DNA of 64,000 nt from Propionispira arboris (GCF_900109225.1 NZ_FNZK01000022.1:23318-87317), one strand, 5' to 3'; shown: positions 25,369 through 34,715, numbered from the stretch's first letter. Notes: a model not told the origin generated them from the sequence alone. Program-made: numbers and translations.

Positions 25369-27198
25369 TTATTCAACTGTTACTGATTTTGCAAGATTAC
25401 GTGGCTTATCTACATCACACTGACGCGTAATTGCAGCATAATAAGCAAGCAATTGAAGCGGTACTACCGTTAAGATCGGAATCAAAAGTTCATCGGTTTC
25501 CGGAACTTTAATTACATGATCGACATATTTTTCCAGTTCTGAATCATTAGCTGAAGCAATACCAATTACAACAGCATCGCGAGCTTTTACTTCTTTGATA
25601 TTGCTCAAAGTTTTTTCATAAACATTTTTCTGTGTTGCCAAAGCAATAACAGGAACACCTTCGATGATGAGCGCTAACGTACCATGTTTGAGTTCCCCTG
25701 CTGCATATGCTTCCGCATGAATATAGGAAATTTCTTTTAACTTCAAAGAGCCTTCCAAGGCTACAGCATAATCTAAAGAACGACCAATGAAGAACACATC
25801 TTCATTAAAACCATATTCTTTAGCAAATGTCTTGATCGGTTCTACGTCTTCTAATGTTTCACTGATCTGCGCTGGAATCTGATGAAGCTGCGTAAGCAGT
25901 TCTTTCGTGCGTTCTGGCGTAACAGTACCTTTGATGCCAGCCATATACATTGCTAACATGAACATCGTAATAAGCTGCGTTGTATATGCTTTAGTTGATG
26001 CTACAGCAATTTCCGGACCTGCCCAGGTATAGATAACCTGATCCGCTTCACGAGCGATTGAAGAACCAACTACATTGGTAATAGCCAATGTTTTTGCGCC
26101 TAAACGTTTTGATTCTTTAAGGGCCGCTAAAGTATCACTTGTTTCACCAGATTGACTAACCACGATTGTTAACGTACGATCATCGATGATTGGGGAACGA
26201 TATCTAAATTCCGAAGCAATATCGACTTCAACCGGAATTCGTACTAATTTTTCAATATAATATTTACCAACGAGCGCTGCATTATAAGCAGTACCACAAG
26301 CTACAACAAAAATCTTCTGGAATGAATCTAAATATTCTTTATTCCATTTGAGTTCCTCCATAATAATGGCACTATGATCTTTCGCAACACGAGCTGACAT
26401 TGTTTCACGAACTGCTTTTGGCTGTTCATGGATTTCTTTGAGCATGAAATGTTCATAACCGCCTTTTTCAGCTGCTTCTGCATTCCAGTTTACTTCAAAT
26501 ATTTTTTTCGTTACTGGCTGACCTTCACGATTTGTAATCCAGATTGAATCTTTTTTAACTACAGCAACCTCACCATCATTGATGATATACGTTTTGCGAG
26601 TCCGTGCAATAATAGCCGGGATATCGGATGCAATGAAATTTTCACCATCGCCAAGACCAATAACCAATGGATTATCTTTTTTCGTGCAAATTAATTTATC
26701 TGGATCATTTTTGGACATAAATACCAAAGAATATGAACCGTCAATACGTTTTAATACTTCACGCACCGCAGCTTCAAAATCACCAGTATACAATTCTTCC
26801 AATAAATGAGCAATGACTTCTGTATCTGTTTCTGATTTAAATTCATGGCCTTTTTTAATAAGCTGTTCTTTAAGCGACATATAATTTTCGATAATCCCGT
26901 TATGAACCACAACAAAATCACCAGAACAATCCGTATGCGGATGTGAATTACGATCCGAAGGACGACCATGCGTTGCCCATCTTGTATGACCAATACCTAC
27001 ACAGCCTACCGGTACGTGTCCTTCAAGTTTTTCTTTAAGCGCAGCTAAACGTCCCACTGTTTTTTCAACATTAATTGTTTCACCATCAAAGACAGCAATT
27101 CCTGCGGAATCATACCCACGATATTCTAATTTTGTTAAACCTTCGATAAGAAATGGCGCTGCCTGTTTTGTACCTACGTAACCAACGATACCACACAT
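25369..27198 (-). CDS. glmS: Glutamine--fructose-6-phosphate aminotransferase (isomerizing)
   Basis: A 609-residue enzyme making glucosamine-6-phosphate from fructose-6-phosphate and glutamine, the entry to peptidoglycan and LPS amino sugars. The N-terminal glutaminase begins MCGIVGYVG with the catalytic Cys1 and has GIGHTRWATHG and SHPHTDCSG. Two SIS domains follow (residues ~290-430 with VACGTAYNAALVGKYYIEKL and VVSQSGETSDTLAALKESK, and ~460-600), ending with the conserved KPRNLAKSVTVE. GGAGG stands about 9 bases before the ATG. Expression should be controlled by the ribozyme in its leader. Length and motifs are normal. Confidence 0.97.
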   Translation of the reverse strand: MCGIVGYVGTKQAAPFLIEGLTKLEYRGYDSAGIAVFDGETINVEKTVGRLAALKEKLEGHVPVGCVGIGHTRWATHGRPSDRNSHPHTDCSGDFVVVHNGIIENYMSLKEQLIKKGHEFKSETDTEVIAHLLEELYTGDFEAAVREVLKRIDGSYSLVFMSKNDPDKLICTKKDNPLVIGLGDGENFIASDIPAIIARTRKTYIINDGEVAVVKKDSIWITNREGQPVTKKIFEVNWNAEAAEKGGYEHFMLKEIHEQPKAVRETMSARVAKDHSAIIMEELKWNKEYLDSFQKIFVVACGTAYNAALVGKYYIEKLVRIPVEVDIASEFRYRSPIIDDRTLTIVVSQSGETSDTLAALKESKRLGAKTLAITNVVGSSIAREADQVIYTWAGPEIAVASTKAYTTQLITMFMLAMYMAGIKGTVTPERTKELLTQLHQIPAQISETLEDVEPIKTFAKEYGFNEDVFFIGRSLDYAVALEGSLKLKEISYIHAEAYAAGELKHGTLALIIEGVPVIALATQKNVYEKTLSNIKEVKARDAVVIGIASANDSELEKYVDHVIKVPETDELLIPILTVVPLQLLAYYAAITRQCDVDKPRNLAKSVTVE

Positions 27199-27259
27199 AA
27201 TATATATCCTCCAATAATTTTTCGTAATTTTTTACATTTTAATAAGATGCTGCATTTTC

Positions 27260-27431
27260 AGCATCTTTGCCAATCTTATCCTGTTTGCCTGCCATTTATA
27301 AACCGTATTGTTCCACAAGTCACCTTGCGGGTTTATCGGCTTTTTTCGACTATGGCTTAGCCGAGAGGCATCCGCTGATAATTCGACAACCTCTTCCTCG
27401 TCCTCTTGCTTCACAAGCAAGAGCTAGCGCT
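27260..27431 (-). ncRNA. glmS ribozyme: glmS ribozyme (glucosamine-6-phosphate riboswitch)
   Basis: The minus-strand leader of glmS holds the conserved core: the cleavage site region TTTAGCGCTAG, GACGAGGAAGAGG, TTGTCGAATTATC and AGCGGATGCCTCTCGGC, in the right order and spacing for P1-P2.2. Cleavage is expected between A(-1) at 27431 and G(+1) at 27430. The 3' domain (P3-P4) is less clear; a hairpin (AAGATGCTG/CAGCATCTT) at 27243-27267 lies at its end. When GlcN6P is high, self-cleavage destabilises the glmS mRNA. Confidence 0.9.
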
Positions 27432-27699
27432 AAAGTTTTCACTTTTTCCGTAAACTCTTTTTCCCTCCAGTCCCTATTCATCAAAATAAACAACAGGATC
27501 AATTTAATTCAATTTTATCATAACATTACAAAAGAGCATGCAGGTGCTCCTTCGCATGTTTCATATTCTAATATATCTTGATCAAATAATCAAGCCCTAA
27601 GATTTTTAAACAGTTTGCTCATTAAGGAAAATTTCTCATATTCTAATTTTTAATGACCGTAACGCTGAAAAAGATAACATAAATTCACTTTAATTTTTA

Positions 27700-28875
27700 T
27701 TAAAGCACCTTTCGAAAAACATATTTTGCAGCAACGGCCTGAAACAAGAACAAAATGGTAAGCATTCCAAAGGCAGCCGTCAGACTAGTCCGTTGTGCGA
27801 CAAAACCTATCACAGCCGGCCCCATAAGTATCCCCAAATATCCCATAGTCGTAACCGCAGAAACCGCGATTGGAATTGGCATCACCTTTTGGCGGCCTAA
27901 CAAAGAATAAAACACCGGAACGATATTTGCAGCCCCTGCACCAACAAAGAAAAATCCAGCCAGCGACAAGATTGCCCCAGGTGCCAGCATCGCCAGTAAA
28001 AATCCAAAGCCGGCTAAAACACCGCCACCAATCACAATGTATTTTTCGCCAAATTTCTGCACAATTCTATCACCAGCCAGCCTTACAATTAACATTGACC
28101 CTGAAAAAGCTGCATAGGCAAAACCAGACAGCGATAAATCAAAATCACGCACCGAAGTCAAGAAAACGCCCCCCCAGTCAAGAACTGCACCTTCTGCTAA
28201 AAAAGAAATAGAACATAATATCCCGATGACAGCCACAATTCCTTTTGGAAAGGCAAGTGAGGACGAAGCGGGGCCATCACCACCATAAGGCAGCAAATGA
28301 GGCACAAATATACCTAATACAACAAACATAATAATCACAATACTCAAGATCGTCGTGATCGGAGATAACCCCATATACATAAGCATACTAAAAATAGCCG
28401 CCCCCATAAAACCACCGACGCTCCAAAGTCCATGCATTCCCGACATCAACCGTTTACCCGAAGCCTTCTCAACAAGCACAGCATGAAGATTAACTACAAC
28501 ATCCAAAGTTCCCATCGCTGCACCAAAAATGAATAATGCTCCAATCAGCATTGTCAGGTTTGTCATCAAACTGATAGCAAATAAAACCAAGGCATACAAA
28601 ATACCCACCAAGCCTAGAACCACTCTACAGCCAAAACGTGAAGCCATAAGGCCAGCCAAAGGCATTGTAACCGCAGACCCCAGACCAATACATAAAAGCA
28701 GCAAGCCGAGTGTATCTTCCGCCAAGCCAAAACGGATTTTGATAAAAGGAACGAGCGGTGCCCACGCGGCAACACCAAACCCAGCAATAAAAAACAAAGC
28801 TTTTGTCGCTCGCTGCTGCCAGATACTCGATGGCACACACTTATGTTGTCTTACATTCTCGATAATTTCTTCCAT
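27700..28875 (-). CDS. MFS transporter
   Basis: A 391-residue major facilitator with about 12 hydrophobic helices and the cytoplasmic A-motif-like loop GLMASRFGCRVVLG after TM2. The start at 28875 (MEEIIENVRQHK) has GGAG 7 bases upstream; longer starts lack a ribosome site. Sequence such as GAAMGTLDVVVNLHAVLVEK and MSGMHGLWSVGGFMGA is like the FucP/YbjJ-type group of MFS proteins. It is the third gene of the ROK-PHP-MFS operon. The substrate is not known; ROK control suggests a sugar or sugar derivative. Confidence 0.85.
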   Translation of the reverse strand: MEEIIENVRQHKCVPSSIWQQRATKALFFIAGFGVAAWAPLVPFIKIRFGLAEDTLGLLLLCIGLGSAVTMPLAGLMASRFGCRVVLGLVGILYALVLFAISLMTNLTMLIGALFIFGAAMGTLDVVVNLHAVLVEKASGKRLMSGMHGLWSVGGFMGAAIFSMLMYMGLSPITTILSIVIIMFVVLGIFVPHLLPYGGDGPASSSLAFPKGIVAVIGILCSISFLAEGAVLDWGGVFLTSVRDFDLSLSGFAYAAFSGSMLIVRLAGDRIVQKFGEKYIVIGGGVLAGFGFLLAMLAPGAILSLAGFFFVGAGAANIVPVFYSLLGRQKVMPIPIAVSAVTTMGYLGILMGPAVIGFVAQRTSLTAAFGMLTILFLFQAVAAKYVFRKVL

Positions 28876-28942
28876 AATAATCTCCAATATATATATATTT
28901 TCAATCTCCATTTTTTCCTTTATGTCGTAATAAAATAATCGA

Positions 28943-29860
28943 CTAGAGATCACTTTTTTTATTATGTTCCTGTCTATCATGGATCAGCCTAAGTAGGCGA
29001 GACAAGATTTCGGGTTCTTTTTCCATTCCCATTTCCCCCAAATGAATAGCTGGTTTTGTCGCACCATGAAAATCACTGCCAATTGTTGCCAAAAGGTCAT
29101 ATTCTTTACATTTTTTCCGATAAAACTCTACTGTTTCTATATCATGATAACTACTATACACTTCGATGCCATCGATACCCTCATCAATGATCCCTTCGGC
29201 TAGTTTTTCGTCCACACCGATATTAGCTCCCGGGTGAGCCAGTACCGCTGCACCACCAGTATCATGGATGATTTTAATTGCTTCACCTAATTTCATGAAC
29301 TGCATCGGTACATGTGCCGCCTTTCCCTGTGCACAAAAATCCCAATAAAAATTCACATATGGATTATCACTGCGACTGCCACCAGACCGATAGGGCTGCA
29401 GCAATATATTTTCATCATTTCTTCTATCACTTAAAGCAACCTCTGCAAGTATTTCAGCCGTAACAACACCACGAACAGCAAGTTTCATAACTTGTTGTTC
29501 ATCAAATACAATTCCCAAATCTTTTATGAGTTTCATATATTGACGTGAAGCTTGTTTTTCCTGTGCATGAACCGTCGTTTCAATTTTAGAAAAAATCTCT
29601 GCTGAACTATCAATCCCGTACCCTAATAAATGCAAATTACAGCCTAAATATGTACAATCTAATTCAATACCAGTGATCAACTTCATACCGAATTTATTTG
29701 CTGCCACTTCAGCGTATCTGACACCAGAAACCGAATTATGATCTGTAACAGCTACTGTTTTTAAATTCGCAGCCGAACAGGACTCCATAAGCTGTTCTGG
29801 TGAAAACTCACCATCATTACTGTTATTCGAATGCATATGCAAGTCTAACCAATATTCCAT
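28943..29860 (-). CDS. PHP-domain phosphoesterase
   Basis: A 305-residue metal-dependent hydrolase of the PHP superfamily, like YciV/TrpH-type enzymes acting on nucleoside 3',5'-bisphosphates or oligonucleotide 5' ends. Metal ligands are visible: DLHMHSNNSNDGEFSPEQL (H-x-H), AVTDHNSVSG (DH), GIELDC (E), AVLAHPG (H) and IGSDFHGA (D-x-H). It lies 15 bases after the ROK gene and before the MFS gene. Its link to a sugar operon is unclear; it might act on a sugar phosphate. Confidence 0.85.
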   Translation of the reverse strand: MEYWLDLHMHSNNSNDGEFSPEQLMESCSAANLKTVAVTDHNSVSGVRYAEVAANKFGMKLITGIELDCTYLGCNLHLLGYGIDSSAEIFSKIETTVHAQEKQASRQYMKLIKDLGIVFDEQQVMKLAVRGVVTAEILAEVALSDRRNDENILLQPYRSGGSRSDNPYVNFYWDFCAQGKAAHVPMQFMKLGEAIKIIHDTGGAAVLAHPGANIGVDEKLAEGIIDEGIDGIEVYSSYHDIETVEFYRKKCKEYDLLATIGSDFHGATKPAIHLGEMGMEKEPEILSRLLRLIHDRQEHNKKSDL

Positions 29861-29875
29861 ACAACAACCTGCTTT

Positions 29876-30889
29876 CTATTTTTTAATGGGTTTTACATTT
29901 TCCGTCAAATTTTCCAATGCAAGCTGACGGATTCCTCTGGCAAAATCTTCATTAAAGTTTTTATTTATAATCAATTCAGGTAAAAAGGCTTGGTTTATTG
30001 ATTGTTCACACAATCTTAAAATTTCCTGCTCCATCCCTTTGGAAAAAGCTTCCCCGTATAAAATAACCTTTGACGGATTGTATAAACTGGTAATAGCAAG
30101 AATCATCCGCTGTGAAGTTTCTTGGAGGGGAAAATTCGTAGGCCCAATCTCGTTCCACTTAATCCCTATGGGCAGATATTTAATCTCCCCGGCAAAACCA
30201 TCCCGCCCTTTATAAATTTTCCCATTTATAAAAATCCCGGCTCCTGGTGGATAGTTTGTTGGAAAATAAATGCCAACCACACATTCATCCATAAATTTTT
30301 TTTTGTTAGAACAATACCCAATAACTGCAGCACAGACATCATTTTCAAAAATGACTGGCAAATGAAATTGTTCTTTGAAATGATCCGTAAACGCGATGCC
30401 GCGTAGTCCCCTATAATCAAAAATGGAGAGCTTCCCATTTATTTCTCTGCCGGGTATGCCACAAGCAAGCAAGCTGATTTTAGGATATTTCTGCAAATAA
30501 AATTCAACGATTTTATCAAAATCATCGATTTGAATATTCATCAGTGTTTTTATCTCTGTTTCAACACTTTCACCGAATAAATTATCAACAGAAATAAACG
30601 CGGTGTCTTTGCCGTCTACTTCACGCATATAAATCGTTAAGGCCAAGCGATGATTTTCATTAAAATGATATTCTGCTGCGGGTCTGCCACCAGTGGCAGC
30701 TATTGTAGAACCCTCAAAAACCTCACCATTTTCTAAAAGTATTTTAATTAAGGTATTGATCGTAACCACACTAAGTCCGGTTAGCTCCGCTAGCTGTGGC
30801 TTAGATGCCCGTTTACAGCGCTGCAGCGTATTACGTAATACATTGAGATTCATTTCTCTCATAAGCGTAATATTTACACTCATTATCAA
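29876..30889 (-). CDS. ROK-family transcriptional regulator (NagC/XylR type)
   Basis: A 337-residue protein with an N-terminal winged helix (residues ~10-65, with KRASKPQLAELTGLSVVTIN) and a ROK kinase-like domain. The usual DXGGTxxR and zinc CXCGXXGCXE motifs are poorly kept (GIYFPTNYPPGAGIFINGKI; GFAGEIKYLPIG remains), so sugar kinase activity is unlikely. A TTG at 30889 is best spaced (8 bases) from AGAGGA; an ATG at 30883 is also possible. A palindromic operator lies just upstream, which suggests it controls its own operon. Confidence 0.85.
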   Translation of the reverse strand: MIMSVNITLMREMNLNVLRNTLQRCKRASKPQLAELTGLSVVTINTLIKILLENGEVFEGSTIAATGGRPAAEYHFNENHRLALTIYMREVDGKDTAFISVDNLFGESVETEIKTLMNIQIDDFDKIVEFYLQKYPKISLLACGIPGREINGKLSIFDYRGLRGIAFTDHFKEQFHLPVIFENDVCAAVIGYCSNKKKFMDECVVGIYFPTNYPPGAGIFINGKIYKGRDGFAGEIKYLPIGIKWNEIGPTNFPLQETSQRMILAITSLYNPSKVILYGEAFSKGMEQEILRLCEQSINQAFLPELIINKNFNEDFARGIRQLALENLTENVKPIKK

Positions 30890-30906
30890 AGTTCACGTCC
30901 TCTCCG

Positions 30907-30942
30907 CTTAGTAAAGTATGTTTATAAATATACTTTACTAAG
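30907..30942. promoter_or_regulatory. Palindromic operator upstream of ROK regulator
   Basis: CTTAGTAAAGTAT (30907-30919), 10 bases, then ATACTTTACTAAG (30930-30942), an exact 13-bp inverted repeat. The TTAGTAAA half-site is like operators of XylR/NagC-type ROK proteins, and it lies 18 bases before the start codon. Confidence 0.75.
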
Positions 30943-31073
30943 TAAATTATAAAATGTCAAGCTTTTGATAAACCTATATTTTCGCGTAACGCGTAGCCAC
31001 CTCTATATAAACGCAAAAAAGCTCGCACAACCTGTGGGGAGCTTAAATTTAAAATGATGCGGAACCCACGACG

Positions 31074-31110
31074 TGAACCTGCACGTCGTGGGACACTAGA
31101 TCCTAAGTCT
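31074..31110. other. attL-like remnant: 37-bp duplication of tRNA-Leu
   Basis: These 37 bases are identical to 47491-47527 inside the tRNA-Leu gene, covering the T-arm to the anticodon loop. The flanks are not tRNA-like except a short TGCGGA on the left. It marks the end of an integrated element opposite the integrase. Confidence 0.8.
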
Positions 31111-31364
31111 TATTTAGGTACTTATAGTATAGGGCTTCCTCCTTGTATTACAGGGGTTAAACAACATATCGCCACGTAAAACAGCGTAAAAAAGTAGTCA
31201 ATATCTTTTGTTTTCTTTCATTATAATATGTACAAATAACTGCCAAGGTAAGTACTTCATATTCAACCCTATCAATGTACCAGTCATTTTTTATCCCCTT
31301 ATATCTTAATTACTTTAAATTATTTTAGGCAGTTAGGGTAAATCTGTACTTTTTTCTAATGTCC

Positions 31365-31643
31365 TCATAATAAAAAGAAAATCAAAATTATTGTTATACA
31401 AGCTAAAATCCAATATGTTGGTTCTATAATAGGTAAATATTGTGCAAAAATACCTGTGTGTGTTGCTAACGTTTTTATTCCAGAAAGAAATGTCGAAATA
31501 GCACCACAAAAGAAAAAAATATTTATTATCTTGCCCTTACCTTTTAACGTTAATGCATAATAAATACCGCACACGGATAGCCCAAACATTATTAGCATCG
31601 ATAGTAAGTATTTTAAATTCATGCCGAAAAATATACCCGTCAA
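31365..31643 (-). CDS. Putative membrane immunity protein (92 aa)
   Basis: A 92-residue protein with three predicted TM helices (LLSMLIMFGLSVCGIYYAL, IINIFFFCGAISTFLSGI, YWILACITIILIFFLL). It starts at a TTG with AGGAGG 8 bases upstream and lies 33 bases after the effector candidate. Place and topology match the immunity candidate after the evolved vgrG, but the two are not similar in sequence, which fits matched toxin-immunity pairs. Confidence 0.55.
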   Translation of the reverse strand: MTGIFFGMNLKYLLSMLIMFGLSVCGIYYALTLKGKGKIINIFFFCGAISTFLSGIKTLATHTGIFAQYLPIIEPTYWILACITIILIFFLL

Positions 31644-31676
31644 TTATCTATCCTCCTACATTTTAATTATCCCGAA

Positions 31677-32285
31677 TCATGCTTGATCTGTAGGTATACG
31701 AATATCCGTACTTCCATATTTGGTTTCATCAATACAAAGTGCATCTTTCACTTTATCAGTCACATCGCCTATTAATTTACCTGCAAAAGCACCACCGGCA
31801 ACAACAACACCTGTTGTTACACCGATGCTCTCAAAACCACGTCCGATTCCAACTCCTCCTAACGTACCTGCTCCAGTTAAAAGCATTGCCCAGATTCGGC
31901 TATCCCCTGAATACTTAGTACTATCTTTGTAGAGTCCATAAAGAGTTGTACCAGCAGTTCCTAGTGGGCTATACTTATCAACAAAATTCGCAATTTTCCC
32001 ACCTGTAGTTACTGCTTTAGTTTGAAGAATTCTATTCCCCAGCTTGTCTTCTAGTCCTATATTTTTAAGAGCTCCCATTTCCTGTAGACGCTTTCCCGTC
32101 ATTGCATCTACAGCCCCCGATATAGAACTCGAATAACCATTATCATCTAGAATGTCTCTAGTTTTTTGCACCATAAAATCACTTAAGTCGGATAATGTAG
32201 CTCTAGCCCCAAGAGCGGCCCTATGTAGACTGCTCATATCTATCTGATTGGATTGATCCTTTTGATCATTCTCTTCATTGTCCAT
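31677..32285 (-). CDS. Putative VgrG-linked effector with glycine-rich hydrophobic segments
   Basis: A 202-residue protein encoded 18 bases after vgrG. The N-terminal half is soluble and helical (MDNEENDQKDQSNQIDMSSL). The C-terminal half has AMLLTGAGTLGGVGIGRGF and GVTTGVVVAGGAFAGKLIGD, glycine-rich hydrophobic stretches like those in pore-forming toxins. It resembles the effector extension of the evolved VgrG in style, but here is a separate polypeptide. The chaperone-VgrG-effector-immunity order supports the call. No known toxin domain recognised. Confidence 0.55.
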   Translation of the reverse strand: MDNEENDQKDQSNQIDMSSLHRAALGARATLSDLSDFMVQKTRDILDDNGYSSSISGAVDAMTGKRLQEMGALKNIGLEDKLGNRILQTKAVTTGGKIANFVDKYSPLGTAGTTLYGLYKDSTKYSGDSRIWAMLLTGAGTLGGVGIGRGFESIGVTTGVVVAGGAFAGKLIGDVTDKVKDALCIDETKYGSTDIRIPTDQA

Positions 32286-32303
32286 GTTTAATTTCGATAT
32301 CTC

Positions 32304-33845
32304 CTATCTTACAGGTACAGCGCCAATAGCAGTTTGGCTTATTTGGCTCCAATTTATCCCTGACACTTCCTGCTTTTTGTTAATAATGAAAGCTTCTGTT
32401 TTTTTAGGTTTTGGCTGTTCAATTGCCGGCAGCTCAGTTTCATCTGCACAGTCAATAATAGTCTTCATGTTTGCAAAATGTATCTCATTTTCCATCGAAA
32501 GTCCACCAGTTGGTGTAACCATTTTTATTTGATTTGGAGAACTAAAGGTTACTTTTGTCTTGGAATCGATAATGATTTCTTCTTTCGCTTCAAGCACGAT
32601 TCCTTTGTGGCTGGATATAGTTACGCCTTCTTCGTCATCGAAGGTCAGTACCAGGTCATTGCGTCCTGCGGTAAAGTAGATACCACCAGGCGCGAGTTTC
32701 ATTTCTTGCCCGTATTCCGTAGCAAGATAACGGGTACTCGGATCACTGGTCTGTTCACATTCTGCGCCATTGGTTCGTACACAGCCAGTAATGATGGCGT
32801 TTTGTTCCATTAGCCCTGGTATGTACAGGCTGGCATTTGTACCGATTTGCGGCATAAGATACAGTATGTCTGTGGTTGGTGGTACAAAGGGATACCAGTA
32901 GGCAGTGGCTTCATCTTGTTCTTGGTCAATATTTAGATGCAGCTTTATTTCTTGGTTTTGTACAGCAAGTATAGTGCCTTCTATACTATTTCCTTGTATT
33001 TTTTCGTTGTAGATGGGATTTTGCCGAATGGTCAGCTGTCTTACTAATGTTGCATTATAGACCAATAGCCCTTTTTTGAGTTCAATCGTCACGTCACCGA
33101 CATACATTTCGTAGTTATGAAAGGTAACTTTATCGCCAAAGGTGAGTTCATCATAGCTTTCGACTTCGAAGTAGGTATATTCATTTTCAACAAGGTTGGG
33201 ATTATAGTCGTAATCGGTATAATAGGCTTTAATGTCTTTCCCGCTACTGTAGGCAATATCATCCGGCAGGGTCTTCTCTCCATAAACTTTTGGATAACCA
33301 TAAGAAAAAATTTGATTGTCCATGGTGACATCCGGCACGATGACTGTTTCCTGATAGGAGGCTAACCGTTTGATAAACTGCCAGTCGGTTTCTTGGTATT
33401 GAATAAGGGGACCGTCAATGGTTACTGGATCGGCTGTCAGTTCAAAGCTTTTTTCTGGATAGTCTTCCATAATTTTAGCTGCTATATCATTATATGTAAG
33501 GCTGGTATCTTGAAAAGAGCGGTTTTTTTGTTCACTATCAAAAACAGAGGTTTCGGATAGGAAATAGGCTGTTATCGTATAAAGTCCCGTTCTGACGCTG
33601 ACTTTTACGTTTTTAAGCCGTCCTTTAAATAGCCAGCTTTTAGTTTCACCATCATCGGTATAGACCCTTATCTGGTCTTCGGTTGTTTCTTGCAGACCTA
33701 CTTTACTAGCGTCGCTTTCGTTTACCAGTGCAGTCAGGCGCAATTCAGCATGATTGTTCAGTGTTTTCTTTATGGAAAGTTCATAGATTGTCTGGATGTT
33801 CCATGGACTGGTAATTTTTATTTTGTCATAGGTTATGGCTGACAT
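32304..33845 (-). CDS. VgrG-like spike, second copy
   Basis: A 513-residue VgrG, nearly identical over ~450 residues to the evolved VgrG at 4536-6632 (same opening MSAITYDKIKITSPW, same stem). The tail diverges after MKTIIDCADETELP and ends in a short lysine-containing arm (KPKKTEAFIINKKQEVSG) instead of an effector domain. It is part of a cargo cassette inside the tRNA-Leu element. The near identity shows recent duplication or gene conversion with the main cluster; the tail carries the new effector link. Confidence 0.85.
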   Translation of the reverse strand: MSAITYDKIKITSPWNIQTIYELSIKKTLNNHAELRLTALVNESDASKVGLQETTEDQIRVYTDDGETKSWLFKGRLKNVKVSVRTGLYTITAYFLSETSVFDSEQKNRSFQDTSLTYNDIAAKIMEDYPEKSFELTADPVTIDGPLIQYQETDWQFIKRLASYQETVIVPDVTMDNQIFSYGYPKVYGEKTLPDDIAYSSGKDIKAYYTDYDYNPNLVENEYTYFEVESYDELTFGDKVTFHNYEMYVGDVTIELKKGLLVYNATLVRQLTIRQNPIYNEKIQGNSIEGTILAVQNQEIKLHLNIDQEQDEATAYWYPFVPPTTDILYLMPQIGTNASLYIPGLMEQNAIITGCVRTNGAECEQTSDPSTRYLATEYGQEMKLAPGGIYFTAGRNDLVLTFDDEEGVTISSHKGIVLEAKEEIIIDSKTKVTFSSPNQIKMVTPTGGLSMENEIHFANMKTIIDCADETELPAIEQPKPKKTEAFIINKKQEVSGINWSQISQTAIGAVPVR

Positions 33846-33889
33846 TGATGTTCATCACCACTTTTTTTATATTTAACGTTAAAGACTTA

Positions 33890-34012
33890 ACTTTGACCAG
33901 GGTAGTATCTTTGGCTTCTTCCCACTTGGGAGCAAGGGTACATTGCTGTTCTCAACACGACCATGATCGTTTAATACCGCTTTTTCATTGACATAGAATC
34001 CATAACTTGTTT
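33890..34012 (-). pseudogene. Deletion scar of a DUF4280 PAAR-like gene
   Basis: The sequence matches the PAAR-like gene at 6760-6915 on both sides of an internal deletion (CTTCCCACTTGGGAGC on one side, CTGTTCTCAACACGA and GATCGTTTAATACCGC on the other). The start of the gene is lost into the 3' end of the chaperone gene. The orphan cassette thus has no tip gene of its own and must borrow the one from the main cluster. Confidence 0.75.
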
Positions 34013-34636
34013 GTCCCTCCTAGGGTCTGGATTGTCAGCAACTGTTTCTACAGTTTTAGGGCTTATTCTTATAGATTGCATGATTTGGCGAGCGATTGGT
34101 CGCCATGCTACATGTTGACTATACGGACTGTTAAAGCCCCCCATCATTACGTTATGATTAAGTTCGACAAAAAACATAAGGTTAAACAATGAATCATCAA
34201 CGGTAGGGCTTTTAAATTCAAAAAATCCCACAGTTTTTTCCTCAATCGTTTCCACGCCTTCTTCGAGAAATAAATAGGAAGGGTTTAATTGTTTGAGGAG
34301 ACTCTTGACGCCTTCCTTCACTTCTAGAATTTGTTGATCTTCTATGTTCTGGGGAACAAGGTTCATCGTAATGTTAATACTGCCCGTGTCATCCGTTTTG
34401 ATAATCTGCGGACGGTCACTAGAGAGGTATTTTAATCTAGCAAATTCATCTGGCATGTCAATAAAATTAATGGGAATCTGTATTTTCAATGTATCGTCGA
34501 AAAAAGCCATCTCTTCAAATTCATAATATTTGTCCGTGACAGTGATTCCCTCGTAAATGTTTTGATTATCTATTTGCGCCTGTTCTTCGGCTTGATTAAT
34601 TACCCGACGGATTTTTTCATCTGCATATTCAGTCAT
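33971..34636 (-). CDS. DcrB/Mog1-fold protein, second copy (Eag-like chaperone)
   Basis: A 221-residue copy of the gene at 9728-10357, with the same features (LKIQIPINFIDMPDEFARLK, IKTDDTGSINITMNL, TVGFFEFKSP). The two share much of their upstream flank (TTTTCATGCTCCTTTGCAT). Its last ~12 residues (QVMDSMSMKKRY) come from out-of-frame PAAR relic sequence, so the C-terminus is a fusion made by deletion. It is the first gene of the orphan effector cassette and probably loads the hydrophobic effector encoded downstream. Confidence 0.6.
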   Translation of the reverse strand: MTEYADEKIRRVINQAEEQAQIDNQNIYEGITVTDKYYEFEEMAFFDDTLKIQIPINFIDMPDEFARLKYLSSDRPQIIKTDDTGSINITMNLVPQNIEDQQILEVKEGVKSLLKQLNPSYLFLEEGVETIEEKTVGFFEFKSPTVDDSLFNLMFFVELNHNVMMGGFNSPYSQHVAWRPIARQIMQSIRISPKTVETVADNPDPRRDKQVMDSMSMKKRY

Positions 34637-34715
34637 AACCTTTTCATGCTCCTTTGCATCCGTTTATCAAAAAGCTTCGTATCTTTTACAAAATATGTAT
34701 ACTGAATTTTTATGA

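Noticed and set aside
27232..27420. 62-codon reading frame upstream of glmS on the minus strand
   Set aside because: It lies wholly inside the conserved glmS ribozyme and has no ribosome site.
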